Of a stretch of 64,000 nucleotides of DNA, positions 8,495 through 17,310 are shown piece by piece. A model generated the notes under the pieces. That model saw only the letters and a list, made by a program, of their open reading frames with translations. It was not told the DNA's origin and made no database searches. This DNA is from Kozakia baliensis. GTDB lineage: Bacteria > Pseudomonadota > Alphaproteobacteria > Acetobacterales > Acetobacteraceae. Position 1 is the first letter of the stretch, and every line of letters starts with the position of its first letter. The stretch covers positions 62,001-126,000 of the forward strand of contig NZ_CP014675.1 in assembly GCF_001787335.1 (NCBI RefSeq), given 5' to 3'. The translations under genes were made by a program, and so were the position numbers.

Positions 8495-8522
8495 TTTTTT
8501 TTGTGCGGCATCGCATGATGCG
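8495..8522 (+). promoter_or_regulatory. GTCGCAT(C/G)ATG element, copy upstream of DotD-like gene
   Basis: Plus strand: T8, seven bases, then ATCGCATGATGCG. Here the CGCAT-G-ATGCG inverted repeat is perfect. It lies about 33 bp before the start at 8555 and in the divergent gap facing the double-HTH gene. The tract is T rather than A, but the seven-base spacing to TCGCAT is kept. Confidence 0.6.
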
Positions 8523-8554
8523 CCGCGATCATGGTCTCCTGACAGGAGATCATC

Positions 8555-9013
8555 ATGCTTGCCGCCCTTCTTTTTCCGCTCCTTGCGCATCCTCACCCGA
8601 TTGAGGGAGTGCGCCCGGTCAGCGTTGAGCTGGCGTCGTTTCAGATCGTCCAGCATTCGGCCGCTTTGCCGTCGCCGCACCCTCAACCTGTGCCGATCCC
8701 GCGCAAAACGAATGCGCAGCCCGACGAAGCTCCAAAGCCCGCAGGGGGATTGGGGGGGCATTTCCGGGTGGCGACTGGCTTTGGGCATCGCGTTCCACTG
8801 GGGTTCGCCGTGCGCCAGATCGTTCCGCGCGGTGTTAAAATCACATTCGGTCCTGACACTGATCAGGCCCAACCCGTCGATTGGCAGGGAGGTCGAACGT
8901 GGAACCGCGTCCTTGCGACCACCGTCGCCCAGTGCGGCTACCGGATCGATGTCGGCCACAACCAAGTCGCGATCCTGCAACAAAATCGTCGCCCGTCGCA
9001 TGATGGGGCGTGA
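8555..9013 (+). CDS. DotD/TraH-like exported protein with secretin N0-like domain
   Basis: 152 residues with a hydrophobic start (MLAALLFPLLAHP) that probably serves as a signal peptide, a Pro-rich linker, then a small domain at about 80-140: VPLGFAVRQIVPRGV, a QPVDWQGG turn, and VLATTVAQCGYRIDVGHN. This resembles the N0/N1-like fold of secretins, TcpQ/PilL proteins and DotD. DotD (TraH) forms the outer-membrane core with DotC and DotH, so a DotD role would fit the operon, but I see no lipobox, which DotD normally has. AGGAG lies six bases before ATG 8555. First gene of the rightward transfer block. Confidence 0.45.
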   Translation: MLAALLFPLLAHPHPIEGVRPVSVELASFQIVQHSAALPSPHPQPVPIPRKTNAQPDEAPKPAGGLGGHFRVATGFGHRVPLGFAVRQIVPRGVKITFGPDTDQAQPVDWQGGRTWNRVLATTVAQCGYRIDVGHNQVAILQQNRRPSHDGA

Positions 9014-9040
9014 TCTTGGACCGAAATGGGAGGTCGCACG

Positions 9041-9388
9041 ATGACGGCAGCAGGAAAAATCAAAGGAACGCTCGAAACGCTCGCACATGAGTTGCGCGCC
9101 CGCGGCGACGACTGGCTTCTCGGAGAACTTCGCCAAAAGGATCTACGCACACAATGGGATGCCGCATTCGAGCATATTCCGCCCGCCTATTGGCAAGATT
9201 TGAGAACCGCGCTCATGAGCGCGCTGGCGGACGAGCGGTCGCTCCGGGGTCTCATACTTCCGACGTCACCGGTCGGGAGCGGCGTATTTCAACGCGCACG
9301 GCTTGAGGCTTTAAATCGCCTCATGGCGCCGGAGCGTTTGCAGATGCTCGCCACGCTGACGGCGCATCGAGGGGGGGCCAAATTATGA
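9041..9388 (+). CDS. Unknown protein of the transfer operon
   Basis: 115 residues from ATG 9041 (GGGAGG seven bases upstream). No signal peptide, membrane segment or recognisable motif; mostly amphipathic helix (LETLAHELRARGDDWLLGEL, ERLQMLATLTAHR). It starts 28 bp after the DotD-like gene and its stop overlaps the next start (ATGA), so it belongs to the same transcript. I do not recognise the family. By position it may be a small cytoplasmic accessory factor of the type IVB system. Confidence 0.6.
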   Translation: MTAAGKIKGTLETLAHELRARGDDWLLGELRQKDLRTQWDAAFEHIPPAYWQDLRTALMSALADERSLRGLILPTSPVGSGVFQRARLEALNRLMAPERLQMLATLTAHRGGAKL

Positions 9389-9942
9389 GCCACGCCCCCA
9401 CCCTGCTTCTTCTCGCCCTGCTTTTAGCATTTCCGATCGAATCTGCGCTTGCCCAGAGCGAAACCAGCAGCAGCGGCTGCGCGGCGCTGACCCAAGCGGC
9501 TCAAAAAGCGACGGACGACACGATCCAAGCGAACGATAACTACGTCAAGCAGCCGCAAAGCGTCGGTGCCTTGAGTTGCCTCGACGGCTTTCTGCACGGC
9601 ACAGGTCTCAACGTGGTGTCGAGCGGTCTCGACCCCGCCTCGCTTCTCCAGAACCTTGAAAACCAGTTGGGGAGCCAGCTTTGCCAGGCCGCGCAGAGCG
9701 CTTGGGGCGGGGCGATGGGCGGCACGCAATGCAGCCTGTCGCTCACTGGCGTCAATCTCGGCCTGGGGTTTGGAAACATCGGAAGCGGCACGATGTGCCC
9801 GACCCTCAGCTGGGGCGGCAATGGGCCGCCGCTTGCTCAGAGCAGCGTCGGTTCTGGTGGCAACAGCGGTCTCTATGTGAATGGCACGCCCGAACTGCCA
9901 GCGGGCTACTCGCTCACCTCGAACCTCGATGGGGTGTTCTGA
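9385..9942 (+). CDS. Exported cysteine-containing protein of the transfer operon
   Basis: 185 residues with a clear signal peptide (LLLLALLLAFPIESALAQ, cut near residue 24). The mature part has five cysteines (GCAALTQA, LSCLDGF, SQLCQAAQ, TQCSLSL, GTMCPTLSW) in a Gly/Ser-rich sequence, suggesting disulfides in the periplasm. That fits the DsbC-like protein encoded at 16249-17247. It overlaps its neighbours at both ends (ATGA, TGATG). I do not recognise the family; IncI systems have exported proteins (TraV/TraW) near this place. Confidence 0.6.
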   Translation: MSHAPTLLLLALLLAFPIESALAQSETSSSGCAALTQAAQKATDDTIQANDNYVKQPQSVGALSCLDGFLHGTGLNVVSSGLDPASLLQNLENQLGSQLCQAAQSAWGGAMGGTQCSLSLTGVNLGLGFGNIGSGTMCPTLSWGGNGPPLAQSSVGSGGNSGLYVNGTPELPAGYSLTSNLDGVF

Positions 9943-11111
9943 TGGCGATGCGACACTCCGTGCTGCTTGCGGCCGGCACCTGCCTCCTGACCGTCTCCCT
10001 GACACCGCCGCGTGCCTACGCTTTCGGAGAAGCCGCGGTGGTCTTCGCGATCCAGGCGCTTCAAAGTTTCATGGGCAAGCAGCTCGACAACCTTGGGACG
10101 AATATCACGAACAGTCTAAATGACATGACGAACCCGAATTCGGTCGCATCGCTCATTCGTGACAGCGCGACCCAGTCGGCGAATTATTCGAAAGGTCAGG
10201 TGGCGGCCCAGTCCCGTATCGCAGATGCGTCCAACACGTCTATGGCGACCTTTCTACGCCAGCAGCACGATACCGACATTCGCGACGAACATACGATGAA
10301 CCCCGAGTTCTGCGCAGGGCTCGACGCGCAACAGGCGACCATGGCGGCCGCGAAATCGTCGAGATCCGCTCTCGGCGCCATCACCACGGTTACGGATCCA
10401 CGCGGGGAAGCGGAACAAGGAACGCCGTCCTATTACGGCCGGTCCCAGGGCGTCACCGCCAATTCCGATCTGCATCTGCGTCGCTACTGTTCGCAAAGCG
10501 ATGCCGCCGCGGGTCTCTGCACCAGCGTATCGCGCCTGCCGAACGCCGACCAGCGTGCCGCGTCGCTTTTTGCGACCGACACGTTGACGGCCGATGGCTC
10601 GGTTGATGCGGCAAACGATTATGGAACGACCTTGATCCAACCGGTCGCGCCCGCGGCGCTCCGTGGCGACCAGGCGACCAGCACCCTTGGCCGGGAGGCC
10701 ATGTTGGAGCGACGCTCCTACAACGCCCGCATGTCGCTCGCGCGCTGGATCATGGCGTTTATTACGTCCCTCGAAACACCGTCCGTGTCGCTGACCGGTG
10801 CGCAGAAAACGGAAATGCAGGCCGAGGGCCTCCAGCCTCTCGAGAAGGCATCGTGGCTTCAAGCCGTCAGCCTCGAAGTCAACCGTCGCGTCTCGAACGT
10901 GCAGTGGAACGCCAACTTGCAAACCATGGCGCCAGCTTCCGTCGAGCGCGAAATCGCGACCGAACTCGCCCTATCGAATTACCTCGCGATGCAAAACTAT
11001 CGCCTTGGGCTCTATCAATCCTCGATTGGCGCAACGCAGGTCGCTCAGAGCGAAGAGCGGAAACAGCAAAAGACGCTGACCGCCATGCCTTCTCCTACGA
11101 TCAACCCGTAA
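9942..11111 (+). CDS. Exported protein, possible TraW/IcmX-like component
   Basis: 389 residues from ATG 9942, which overlaps the previous stop (TGATG). A signal peptide comes first (MAMRHSVLLAAGTCLLTVSL, cut after AYA near 26). The rest is helical and Gln/Ala/Ser-rich with four spaced cysteines and no membrane segments. Position before traY and the exported helical nature suggest TraW of IncI plasmids, but I see no decisive motif. A longer in-frame extension upstream to 9681 is rejected: it overlaps the upstream gene and would bury the signal peptide. Confidence 0.55.
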   Translation: MAMRHSVLLAAGTCLLTVSLTPPRAYAFGEAAVVFAIQALQSFMGKQLDNLGTNITNSLNDMTNPNSVASLIRDSATQSANYSKGQVAAQSRIADASNTSMATFLRQQHDTDIRDEHTMNPEFCAGLDAQQATMAAAKSSRSALGAITTVTDPRGEAEQGTPSYYGRSQGVTANSDLHLRRYCSQSDAAAGLCTSVSRLPNADQRAASLFATDTLTADGSVDAANDYGTTLIQPVAPAALRGDQATSTLGREAMLERRSYNARMSLARWIMAFITSLETPSVSLTGAQKTEMQAEGLQPLEKASWLQAVSLEVNRRVSNVQWNANLQTMAPASVEREIATELALSNYLAMQNYRLGLYQSSIGATQVAQSEERKQQKTLTAMPSPTINP

Positions 11112-11130
11112 CAACACGGAGAACACGCCG

Positions 11131-12456
11131 ATGTCCGAAACCATGGAACAGGCCGCCAGTCTACGAAATGTCACAGCCTATCTCGACCGTGTCGTCGATG
11201 AGGTTCGCCGGGTGCAACCGGCGGTTGCCGCGAATTTCGAAACGCTGAAACGCGAGATGTCTTCCGCGCCCAGCGGTGCGGAACCCGATCACCTGCACAC
11301 GCGCCTTGCCTTCGCGGTTCAGGATTTCACGCGCGCGGTTGGCGACGTGCTGCCAGCGTCGCATCCGCTTCGTGACGAAATGACTCGGCGCGCTACGACG
11401 ATGGATGGCCTGCACGACCCGGAAATCGCGGGGTTCCTGAAACAGACTTCGGCGATCCGGGATCAGAACGTCGTCAATAAAATTCGCGATGTTGCGCAAG
11501 ATGTCGCACATGGCGGATTGGACGCCAACCATCCCGACATCGCTTTTGCTGTCGACCGTATTCGCGAGGCGCTGCAGAAAAGCCCGGGGTCGAGCCAGGA
11601 GCAGGCGCGCGTGCACCGCTCTCCCGGCGGAGGCGATACTTCTCAGGACCGCGATCGTCAACCGAACGAGCGGCCAGCCGGCGCTGAAGCGTCGCAGCGC
11701 GCCAACGCGGGAAAACCGCGCCCCGGAGCAACCGATGATCCACAGCAGGGGCAGGACAATCATTCGCCACAACCTGAACCGCCGCAACCCGAAAAGATGA
11801 CGGTCGCCGCGGCGGCCGTGAATGGCTTCTCCCGCTTCGCGTCGGCGCTCGCGACGCGTATCGAGGGCCAGCCACGGAACGTCACGCCTTCCTGGTTCGA
11901 TCGGGCGATGGAGCAGACCAACGCTAGAACCGCGGCCCGGGCGGAGCGCGATATGGATGCGACCGCGCAGCTTGGCTCCGAGGCTGTGGAGGCGATGCGC
12001 AATCTCAGGTCCGGACCCGGCTCATCGATCATGGCGGCGATCCACGACGCGGCGGGCAACGACCCGGACGGCGTGCGCGGCGTCTTATCCCAGATGAAGC
12101 CGGGCGGTCGCTACGAGACGTTGCATTCGCAGCTTACTTTGGAGAAGTCTTCGAACCGCGAGTTCGCCCGCCAGTTCGAGGAGGCCGCATCCAAGGTCGA
12201 GGCTTACGGGAAAGGGCGCGAAGCGGCTGACCAACTCGGCGTCCAGCTCAAAACCTCGACCCGAGTGGAGCAGCGCTTTGCGCAGATCGACGCGCAGGTT
12301 GGGGCGGAAGCCGCTGCGCTTCCAGGGCGCAAACCTGGCCAAAGCATGCTCGAGGACATGACCGAGAAGGCTCAGGAGGCCGTCAAGAAAGCCATCGAGT
12401 TGCTCCAGAAAATTTTCCGCCCTGCTCCTTCGAGCGGTCCCTCCATGTCGCCCTGA
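11131..12456 (+). CDS. Unknown soluble protein, charged and partly disordered
   Basis: 441 residues, no signal peptide or membrane segment. A helical N-terminal domain (1-150) is followed by a Pro/Gln/Asp/Arg-rich linker (about 155-225) and a second helical, glutamate/alanine-rich domain (about 230-430). The sequence ends in a basic Pro/Ser tail. It starts 19 bp after the previous gene and 17 bp before dotA. It could be a cytoplasmic adaptor or even a translocated substrate of the type IVB machine; nothing in the sequence decides this. I do not recognise the family. Confidence 0.55.
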   Translation: MSETMEQAASLRNVTAYLDRVVDEVRRVQPAVAANFETLKREMSSAPSGAEPDHLHTRLAFAVQDFTRAVGDVLPASHPLRDEMTRRATTMDGLHDPEIAGFLKQTSAIRDQNVVNKIRDVAQDVAHGGLDANHPDIAFAVDRIREALQKSPGSSQEQARVHRSPGGGDTSQDRDRQPNERPAGAEASQRANAGKPRPGATDDPQQGQDNHSPQPEPPQPEKMTVAAAAVNGFSRFASALATRIEGQPRNVTPSWFDRAMEQTNARTAARAERDMDATAQLGSEAVEAMRNLRSGPGSSIMAAIHDAAGNDPDGVRGVLSQMKPGGRYETLHSQLTLEKSSNREFARQFEEAASKVEAYGKGREAADQLGVQLKTSTRVEQRFAQIDAQVGAEAAALPGRKPGQSMLEDMTEKAQEAVKKAIELLQKIFRPAPSSGPSMSP

Positions 12457-12473
12457 GAAAGCGGAATTTCCTC

Positions 12474-14921
12474 ATGAAAAACTTGGTGAAACTCTTCCGG
12501 CTGGGGGCAATGCTGGCTCTGGTCGGATCACTCGGCGGATTTGCGCACCCGGCATCGGCCGCGCCGGGTGGTGTGGCAGGCGGCGCAACGGCAACAGCCG
12601 CCTCGTCGACCGCGTCCGGTTCGTCAAACAGCTACAGCGTCACGTGGTCTCTGCTCGATCCGCAAGACGATTGGGCAGCCGATACGATCCGCTCTGTCTT
12701 CCCTGTGTTGTCCAGTTCCACTTCAAGCACGAATGGCCAGACGATCGGCAACGAGAATTCCGTCATCGGCACGATGCTCGGATGGCTGAGCGGCTTTGTC
12801 ATGGCCATCGCCATGGCATGGGTCACTTATTCCTGGTTCGTCACCTCGCACAGGGCCGCCGAGACCGGAGCCCTGCTCGGCAATAATCAGTCCCACATCG
12901 CTTTTATCAAACTCGGCGTCGCCTCTATTTTGATGTTCCCGATCGCGACCGGCTTCAACGGCGCGCAAGCGCTGGTGGTGCAAGGATCGTTGTGGGGTAT
13001 CGGCATGGCGAAAACCATCTATCACTATGCGATCGAAGCGATCGGCCCGGATGGCAAGGTCATCGCCACGCCAATCGTGCCGGGCACCAAAGGCATCGTC
13101 ACGAACCTCGTGGAGGACGAGTTCTGCCGCGCATTGATCAATGTGGCATCGAATAACGCAAACATGATTCCGGCTCCGACGGGTCGGATCATCCAGAGCG
13201 CCACGGGCGATAGCAGCTCGAATATCGTCTCCTATGCCTACAACATGGCCTTTGGAGACGGAATTCCCACCTGCGGTGCGATTTCGCTGAGTTCTCCCAG
13301 CCACGGCCAAACCAACTTCCTGGGCGTGTCGGTGGACCAGGCGTCCATGCAGCAGAGCACGCTCGATGCAGTCCTGGTCTCCGATATACGGCCTGCCGTC
13401 GAGGGAATCGCGCAGCGCTTCTGGGCGAGTAAGAAGACGCAGGACCTTGCGCCGCTGCTCGGTGTGGTGATCGCCGCGACGAACGACTACACGTCCCGTC
13501 TGTCGCGGGAAGCCGCTCAAATCAAAGCCGCCCTGCAGAAAACTCTCGCGGACCGGTCGCAGACCTTGAACAGCTGGGGACTAGGTCAGAGCGACGACGC
13601 GACGAACACGGCCAACCGCCTTGATTCGCTGGGCTGGTCGGGCGCCGGGGCCTATTATCTCGAATTTGCGCGCCTCAATGGTCAAACCCTTTCGCTGATG
13701 ACGGCAACGCCAAACGTCATGACACCCAGCTATTCCGGCCTTGGTCCGGCGCTAACGTCCGATATCGCGCCGTTCGTGCAGTCGAGCCACACCTTCCTCG
13801 CCAATATCAAAGCCGAAGTTGCGACAACGGATGGCATGGACACGCCAGGCGGTTATAGCGATTTGTACTCCGGGGCGATGCCGGGTGGGGATGGCGCCAG
13901 CGTGCTGTCGCAGCTTTTCCGCTCCCTCCACCTCAGTGACTCGGTGTTGCAGACCGTCGTCGCTTTTCTCGAACCTTCCGGCACCGACGGCTACTGGACC
14001 GACCCCTTTGGTAATCTGATGGGGTTGGGCAACTATATGATCACAACCGCTGTGCTGACGATGGGCACGGCATCGATCGTCTCGTCGACCCCGGGCGCGA
14101 TCGGCACGGCCATCCTCTCCGTATTGTCGGGGCAACCCGAGGGCGTGATCGGGGCGGGCGTGGGCCATGCCGCGATGCAATTCTTTGCCACGCCCGTCAT
14201 GCTCGGCTGCGCCGCCCTGCTGACGCCGGGACTGATGATTGCTTTTGTGCTACCCATGGTGCCCTTCATCATGTGGGTCGCGGGCATTGCGGGGTGGCTG
14301 ATGCTCGTCTGCGAAGCCGTCATCGCAGCGCCCCTTTGGATGCTCGCGCACATGACCCTCAACGGCGAAGGACTGCACGGGAACGCAAAGCAGGGCTACG
14401 CGCTGTTGTTCAATGTTCTGTTTCGGCCGACGCTCATGCTGTTCGGGCTATTCCTGGGATATTTCGTGTTCGACGCCATCAGTTGGCTCATCCATCAGAC
14501 ATTTGGGGTGGCGGCAGGCTTCGTGCTCGCTCACAATTGGCTCGTCACGAACTTCATCGGCGTGTGGGTGCTCGTCTGCCTGTTTGTGCTCATCCATCTA
14601 ACGCTCGCCTTGATGTGCTTCCGTCTGATCGCGATCGTGCCCGATCGGGTGCCGCAGATGATCGGTTTCGGCGGCGCGGCCCGTGTCGACGTCGACGCTT
14701 TCAGTCGCGATGCGGCGGTGGTTGGCATGGCCGGTGCGCTGCGCACGCTCCAAACGACGCTCCAGGCACCGAATCAAGGAGGTGGAGGAGGACCGCTCTC
14801 TCCTCCTGGCGGCGGTGGTGCTGGTGATGGTGATAGTTCTCCGCCGCCTGGCACCGGGGGAACCGGAATTGCTGGCAAGTTGGCATCGAAGAATGATACG
14901 ACAGTGAAGAAGACCACTTAG
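12474..14921 (+). CDS. dotA: DotA/TraY polytopic membrane protein
   Basis: 815 residues. A signal peptide (about 1-30, ending SASA) is followed by a conserved LLDPQDDWAADTIRSVFP, then a membrane segment at about 95-120 (MLGWLSGFVMAIAMAWVTYSW), ASILMFPIATGFNG, a large periplasmic loop, and four to six C-terminal membrane segments (about 530-740) including VLPMVPFIMWVAGIAGWLML and EAVIAAPLWMLAHM. The tail is Gly/Pro-rich. These are hallmarks of DotA (Legionella) and TraY (IncI), polytopic inner-membrane proteins needed for transfer. It is the anchor gene identifying this block as type IVB. Start ATG 12474, 17 bp after the preceding stop. Confidence 0.85.
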   Translation: MKNLVKLFRLGAMLALVGSLGGFAHPASAAPGGVAGGATATAASSTASGSSNSYSVTWSLLDPQDDWAADTIRSVFPVLSSSTSSTNGQTIGNENSVIGTMLGWLSGFVMAIAMAWVTYSWFVTSHRAAETGALLGNNQSHIAFIKLGVASILMFPIATGFNGAQALVVQGSLWGIGMAKTIYHYAIEAIGPDGKVIATPIVPGTKGIVTNLVEDEFCRALINVASNNANMIPAPTGRIIQSATGDSSSNIVSYAYNMAFGDGIPTCGAISLSSPSHGQTNFLGVSVDQASMQQSTLDAVLVSDIRPAVEGIAQRFWASKKTQDLAPLLGVVIAATNDYTSRLSREAAQIKAALQKTLADRSQTLNSWGLGQSDDATNTANRLDSLGWSGAGAYYLEFARLNGQTLSLMTATPNVMTPSYSGLGPALTSDIAPFVQSSHTFLANIKAEVATTDGMDTPGGYSDLYSGAMPGGDGASVLSQLFRSLHLSDSVLQTVVAFLEPSGTDGYWTDPFGNLMGLGNYMITTAVLTMGTASIVSSTPGAIGTAILSVLSGQPEGVIGAGVGHAAMQFFATPVMLGCAALLTPGLMIAFVLPMVPFIMWVAGIAGWLMLVCEAVIAAPLWMLAHMTLNGEGLHGNAKQGYALLFNVLFRPTLMLFGLFLGYFVFDAISWLIHQTFGVAAGFVLAHNWLVTNFIGVWVLVCLFVLIHLTLALMCFRLIAIVPDRVPQMIGFGGAARVDVDAFSRDAAVVGMAGALRTLQTTLQAPNQGGGGGPLSPPGGGGAGDGDSSPPPGTGGTGIAGKLASKNDTTVKKTT

Positions 14922-14936
14922 TGGCTGGAGGCCGAC

Positions 14937-15308
14937 ATGTCTGAAGAAGGAATGGGAGGCTGGGCTGGCTACATGCTCGGTCGGGCATCAGCTGAGCAGG
15001 ATGCGTTCATGGCGCGTCAGCGCCAGATCATCCACCGCATGTTCAATCGGCCACCGGACGATGACGGTCACGAGGCTCTAAAGCGAGAAGCTCTCAGAGC
15101 GTGCGACGTCATTGATCGTCTTGACGCCAAGCTGGACGAGGTGAAGGCGCAGCTCGCGGCTGAGAAGGAGCGCACGGCGCAACTCGAAGCAGAGTTAGCG
15201 GCAGAGCGCGAGCGATCGGCAAAGCTCTACCGTGATCGTGAGCGCTCGGCAGCCCTCTATCTCGAAGCCGCGGCAAAGCGCAGGCGCGATTACGAAAATC
15301 GCCAGTAG
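14937..15308 (+). CDS. Small coiled-coil protein downstream of dotA
   Basis: 123 residues from ATG 14937 with GGAGG six bases upstream and 15 bp after dotA. The N-terminus is Gly-rich (MSEEGMGGWAGYMLGRAS). From about 50 onward it is one continuous charged coiled coil with repeated AELAAERERSAKLYRDRERS-type heptads. No membrane segment. I do not recognise it; small coiled-coil proteins after traY often act in entry exclusion or assembly, but that is only a guess here. Confidence 0.55.
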   Translation: MSEEGMGGWAGYMLGRASAEQDAFMARQRQIIHRMFNRPPDDDGHEALKREALRACDVIDRLDAKLDEVKAQLAAEKERTAQLEAELAAERERSAKLYRDRERSAALYLEAAAKRRRDYENRQ

Positions 15309-15310
15309 TC

Positions 15311-15322
15311 GGTCGCATCATG
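15311..15322 (+). promoter_or_regulatory. GTCGCAT(C/G)ATG element, copy upstream of lipoprotein gene
   Basis: Plus strand GGTCGCATCATG, directly after the stop of the coiled-coil gene and 37 bp before the lipoprotein start at 15360. The A tract is reduced to AAAA and lies further upstream than in other copies. Confidence 0.5.
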
Positions 15323-15359
15323 GGCCTTCAAAGTTGTTTCCATCACGATGGAGATAACG

Positions 15360-15668
15360 ATGAAGGCCTTTTCTTTTTTTCCGCTCGCCCTGCTGCTCTC
15401 GCTTGCGGCTTGTGACAGCGGCAACGTGCAATCGACCGCCCATCTGCACGGCCCCAAGCCCCCCAAAATGCGCAATGCCCATTACGATCCGAACAGCGCC
15501 TATGCGTCCGAGAGGGCCACGTGGGCACCTCCGGTCTTCGATCGGAATGGAACGATCGTAAAGCCGTCCGATCCGCGGAACGACACTGGACGCGAGGATT
15601 ATGAGCACGCCAAATGGGCGACCGGGGCACAGGGAGGAGATCGCAACGCGCCGCCCGGCACGTTCTAA
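15360..15668 (+). CDS. Small lipoprotein of the transfer region
   Basis: 102 residues from ATG 15360 (GGAG six bases upstream; another in-frame ATG lies at 15348). A lipoprotein signal peptide MKAFSFFPLALLLSLAAC places the lipid-modified cysteine at residue 18. The mature part is hydrophilic, rich in Pro, His and Asp, with an NAHYDPNSAYASERATWAPP segment. The family is not recognised. Type IVB systems have outer-membrane lipoproteins (DotC, DotD), but this one is too short for DotC and has no secretin-like domain. It has its own repeated element upstream and a terminator 17 bp downstream, so it is probably a single-gene transcript. Confidence 0.6.
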   Translation: MKAFSFFPLALLLSLAACDSGNVQSTAHLHGPKPPKMRNAHYDPNSAYASERATWAPPVFDRNGTIVKPSDPRNDTGREDYEHAKWATGAQGGDRNAPPGTF

Positions 15669-15684
15669 CGTTTCGTTCGCCGGA

Positions 15685-15708
15685 GAGGGCCGCGTGGCCC
15701 TCTTTTTT
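15685..15708 (+). terminator. Rho-independent terminator
   Basis: Perfect 7-bp stem GAGGGCC / GGCCCTC (15685-15691, 15696-15702) with a GCGT loop, followed by six T. It lies 17 bp after the lipoprotein stop and just before the convergent gene's stop, so it ends the rightward transcript. Confidence 0.85.
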
Positions 15709-16252
15709 ATGGCTTGCGGGGAAAGAGAGAATCGCTCTCGTGAAGAAATTGCCGCAGCGACGCAACGCGGCGTGTGCGCAACTGCCAGTTCAGCGAGCAG
15801 TTATGCAGCGAGATATACCCCAACATGACTAGAAATGGCACGAACTCGAAGGCTGCGAGCACGCGGCTTCCCGTCCAATGCCCGAAAATCATCTCGATCG
15901 ACCAGAGCACGAAAAGCACAAGATCTAACGCAGCGGCTGAGACAGCTGTCATATAGGTTTCGCGCTGCCGTCGTCGCACCAGTGCGATGAACGCCTGTTC
16001 GTCCAACCCAATGAACCGGGCCTTGGAGCGAAGATCGGCGCGGAGCGGTTCAAAGGACACGATCGCCGCGTCGCCAGTGCGATGCCGGTCTCGAAACAGG
16101 TTCCAGAGAGCCTCGATAAAGTTAAACCCGCTCGCCAACGAGCGCCAACCGACGGCATCGGCGGGCGTTCCTGTAACTTTTCTCATGGCATGCGCCGCGC
16201 GAGCGATCAAACCACCTTTGTCATTTTTGTCGCTGGGCTGCCGGTCGCTCAT
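15707..16252 (-). CDS. TraX/IcmV-like membrane protein
   Basis: 181 residues: about 100 cytoplasmic residues containing GWRSLASGFNFIEALWNLFRD and a charged FIGLDEQAFIALVRRRQRETY helix. Two adjacent membrane segments follow (about 103-121 and 130-149), then a C-terminal tail with LNWQLRTRRVASLRQFL. The two-helix hairpin and the FI-x-x-LW motif resemble TraX of IncI plasmids and IcmV of Legionella, but the match is by eye. Its start overlaps the stop of the DsbC-like gene (ATGA, 16252-16249), so the two are translationally coupled and under the element at 17286. Confidence 0.5.
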   Translation of the reverse strand: MSDRQPSDKNDKGGLIARAAHAMRKVTGTPADAVGWRSLASGFNFIEALWNLFRDRHRTGDAAIVSFEPLRADLRSKARFIGLDEQAFIALVRRRQRETYMTAVSAAALDLVLFVLWSIEMIFGHWTGSRVLAAFEFVPFLVMLGYISLHNCSLNWQLRTRRVASLRQFLHESDSLFPRKP

Positions 16253-17247
16253 TGCGTGAGGCTCCGGATGAACCCGTCGATATCTTGCGGATTTCCCTCA
16301 TAGCGACCGACTGTGCCGCGCGCCGTCGTCCATAGAAAGGTGGGCGTGCCCTTGAGCCCAATTTGTCGTGCGAGGTTACTATTCTGGGCGAGCTGGACTG
16401 TAGCATCGTCGCTCGGGCGGTCGACACGGATGTTGAGGCGGTTGTTTATCCAAGCGCTCGCCATTTCGCTTTCGGGAAATGACAGCATGGACTTGGCATA
16501 TTGGGTGCTTTCCCCGCGATCCTCATAATCCAGCAACGAGAGAGGGACGATTTTTAAACGAAGACGGCCGGCCTGGACGGCGGGCATCAGCGCGTGGATC
16601 GACTTAATGGAATACACGCACTGAGGATCGATCAGCATCGTGGCTTCCGGTGCTCCGGTCTGTCCGATCGCGCCGCCATGCAGCGACGAAAGAGCGACTT
16701 TCGTCGCTTCGCGCGTCTCCGGCGTGTCGATCGCGATCGTCGGCACCGCGCCGGGCACGGACTTGATCTGGGACCGGGTCACGTCCTTGCCGTCAGCATC
16801 CCAAAGCGAACCGGCAATGGCCGCCTGGTGATCGGGTGTGTCGTAGATGACCTGAAAGCGGGTGCCGTTTTGCACGAACATCCCTCGTATGCCGCGATAG
16901 GGCGCCAGATCATGGACGCGATCACCCGCCAACCTGTGCAACGTGTCGTAGGGCACCGGGATGACGGTTCCGCCGAGCAACGCTGCATGATCACTGGGGG
17001 TGTAGTAGACGAAAAGTTGCTGTCCGGTATGGGCCACACCCGACTCATAACCATGAACAGGCGCGACCTGAAGAATTTGTGCACCCGACGCAACGACCCG
17101 CTTTAGGGCATCATGAGATCCCGCAGGAAGAGTATCGGCCTCCATCGGGACGGGTTTGCCGAGACCGGTCGGTTGCACAGCACATTGCTGAGCGAGCGCA
17201 GGGGTGACGAGCCAAGCCATTAAGGTTAGCGGAAAAACAAGACGCAC
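16249..17247 (-). CDS. Periplasmic DsbC/TrbB-like thioredoxin-fold protein with CVYS active site
   Basis: 332 residues, GTG start with GGGAGG upstream. A signal peptide (MRLVFPLTLMAWLVTPALAQ) precedes an N-terminal domain with VFVQNG-type and LWDADGKDVTRSQIK strands, as in DsbC/DsbG. From about 200 a thioredoxin-fold domain follows: MLIDPQCVYSIKSIHAL carries the active site and LKGTPTFLWTT the cis-proline loop. Known DsbC proteins have CxxC; here the site is CVYS, so the second cysteine is missing. IncI TrbB is a related thiol isomerase needed for transfer. A one-cysteine site would favour a trapped or isomerase-only reaction. Partners may be the Cys-rich exported proteins of this block. Confidence 0.7.
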   Translation of the reverse strand: MRLVFPLTLMAWLVTPALAQQCAVQPTGLGKPVPMEADTLPAGSHDALKRVVASGAQILQVAPVHGYESGVAHTGQQLFVYYTPSDHAALLGGTVIPVPYDTLHRLAGDRVHDLAPYRGIRGMFVQNGTRFQVIYDTPDHQAAIAGSLWDADGKDVTRSQIKSVPGAVPTIAIDTPETREATKVALSSLHGGAIGQTGAPEATMLIDPQCVYSIKSIHALMPAVQAGRLRLKIVPLSLLDYEDRGESTQYAKSMLSFPESEMASAWINNRLNIRVDRPSDDATVQLAQNSNLARQIGLKGTPTFLWTTARGTVGRYEGNPQDIDGFIRSLTQ

Positions 17248-17285
17248 GATGATTCCCTCCCTTGTCGGGAACCACCGCTACCGGA

Positions 17286-17310
17286 GCATCATGCGACGGT
17301 ACGCATTTTT
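17286..17310 (-). promoter_or_regulatory. GTCGCAT(C/G)ATG element, copy upstream of DsbC-like gene
   Basis: Minus strand: A5-T, GCGTACC, GTCGCATGATGC. The copy lies inside the end of the 118-residue gene: its GTCGCATGA gives the last two codons and the stop of that gene. It stands about 40 bp before the DsbC-like start. Confidence 0.6.
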
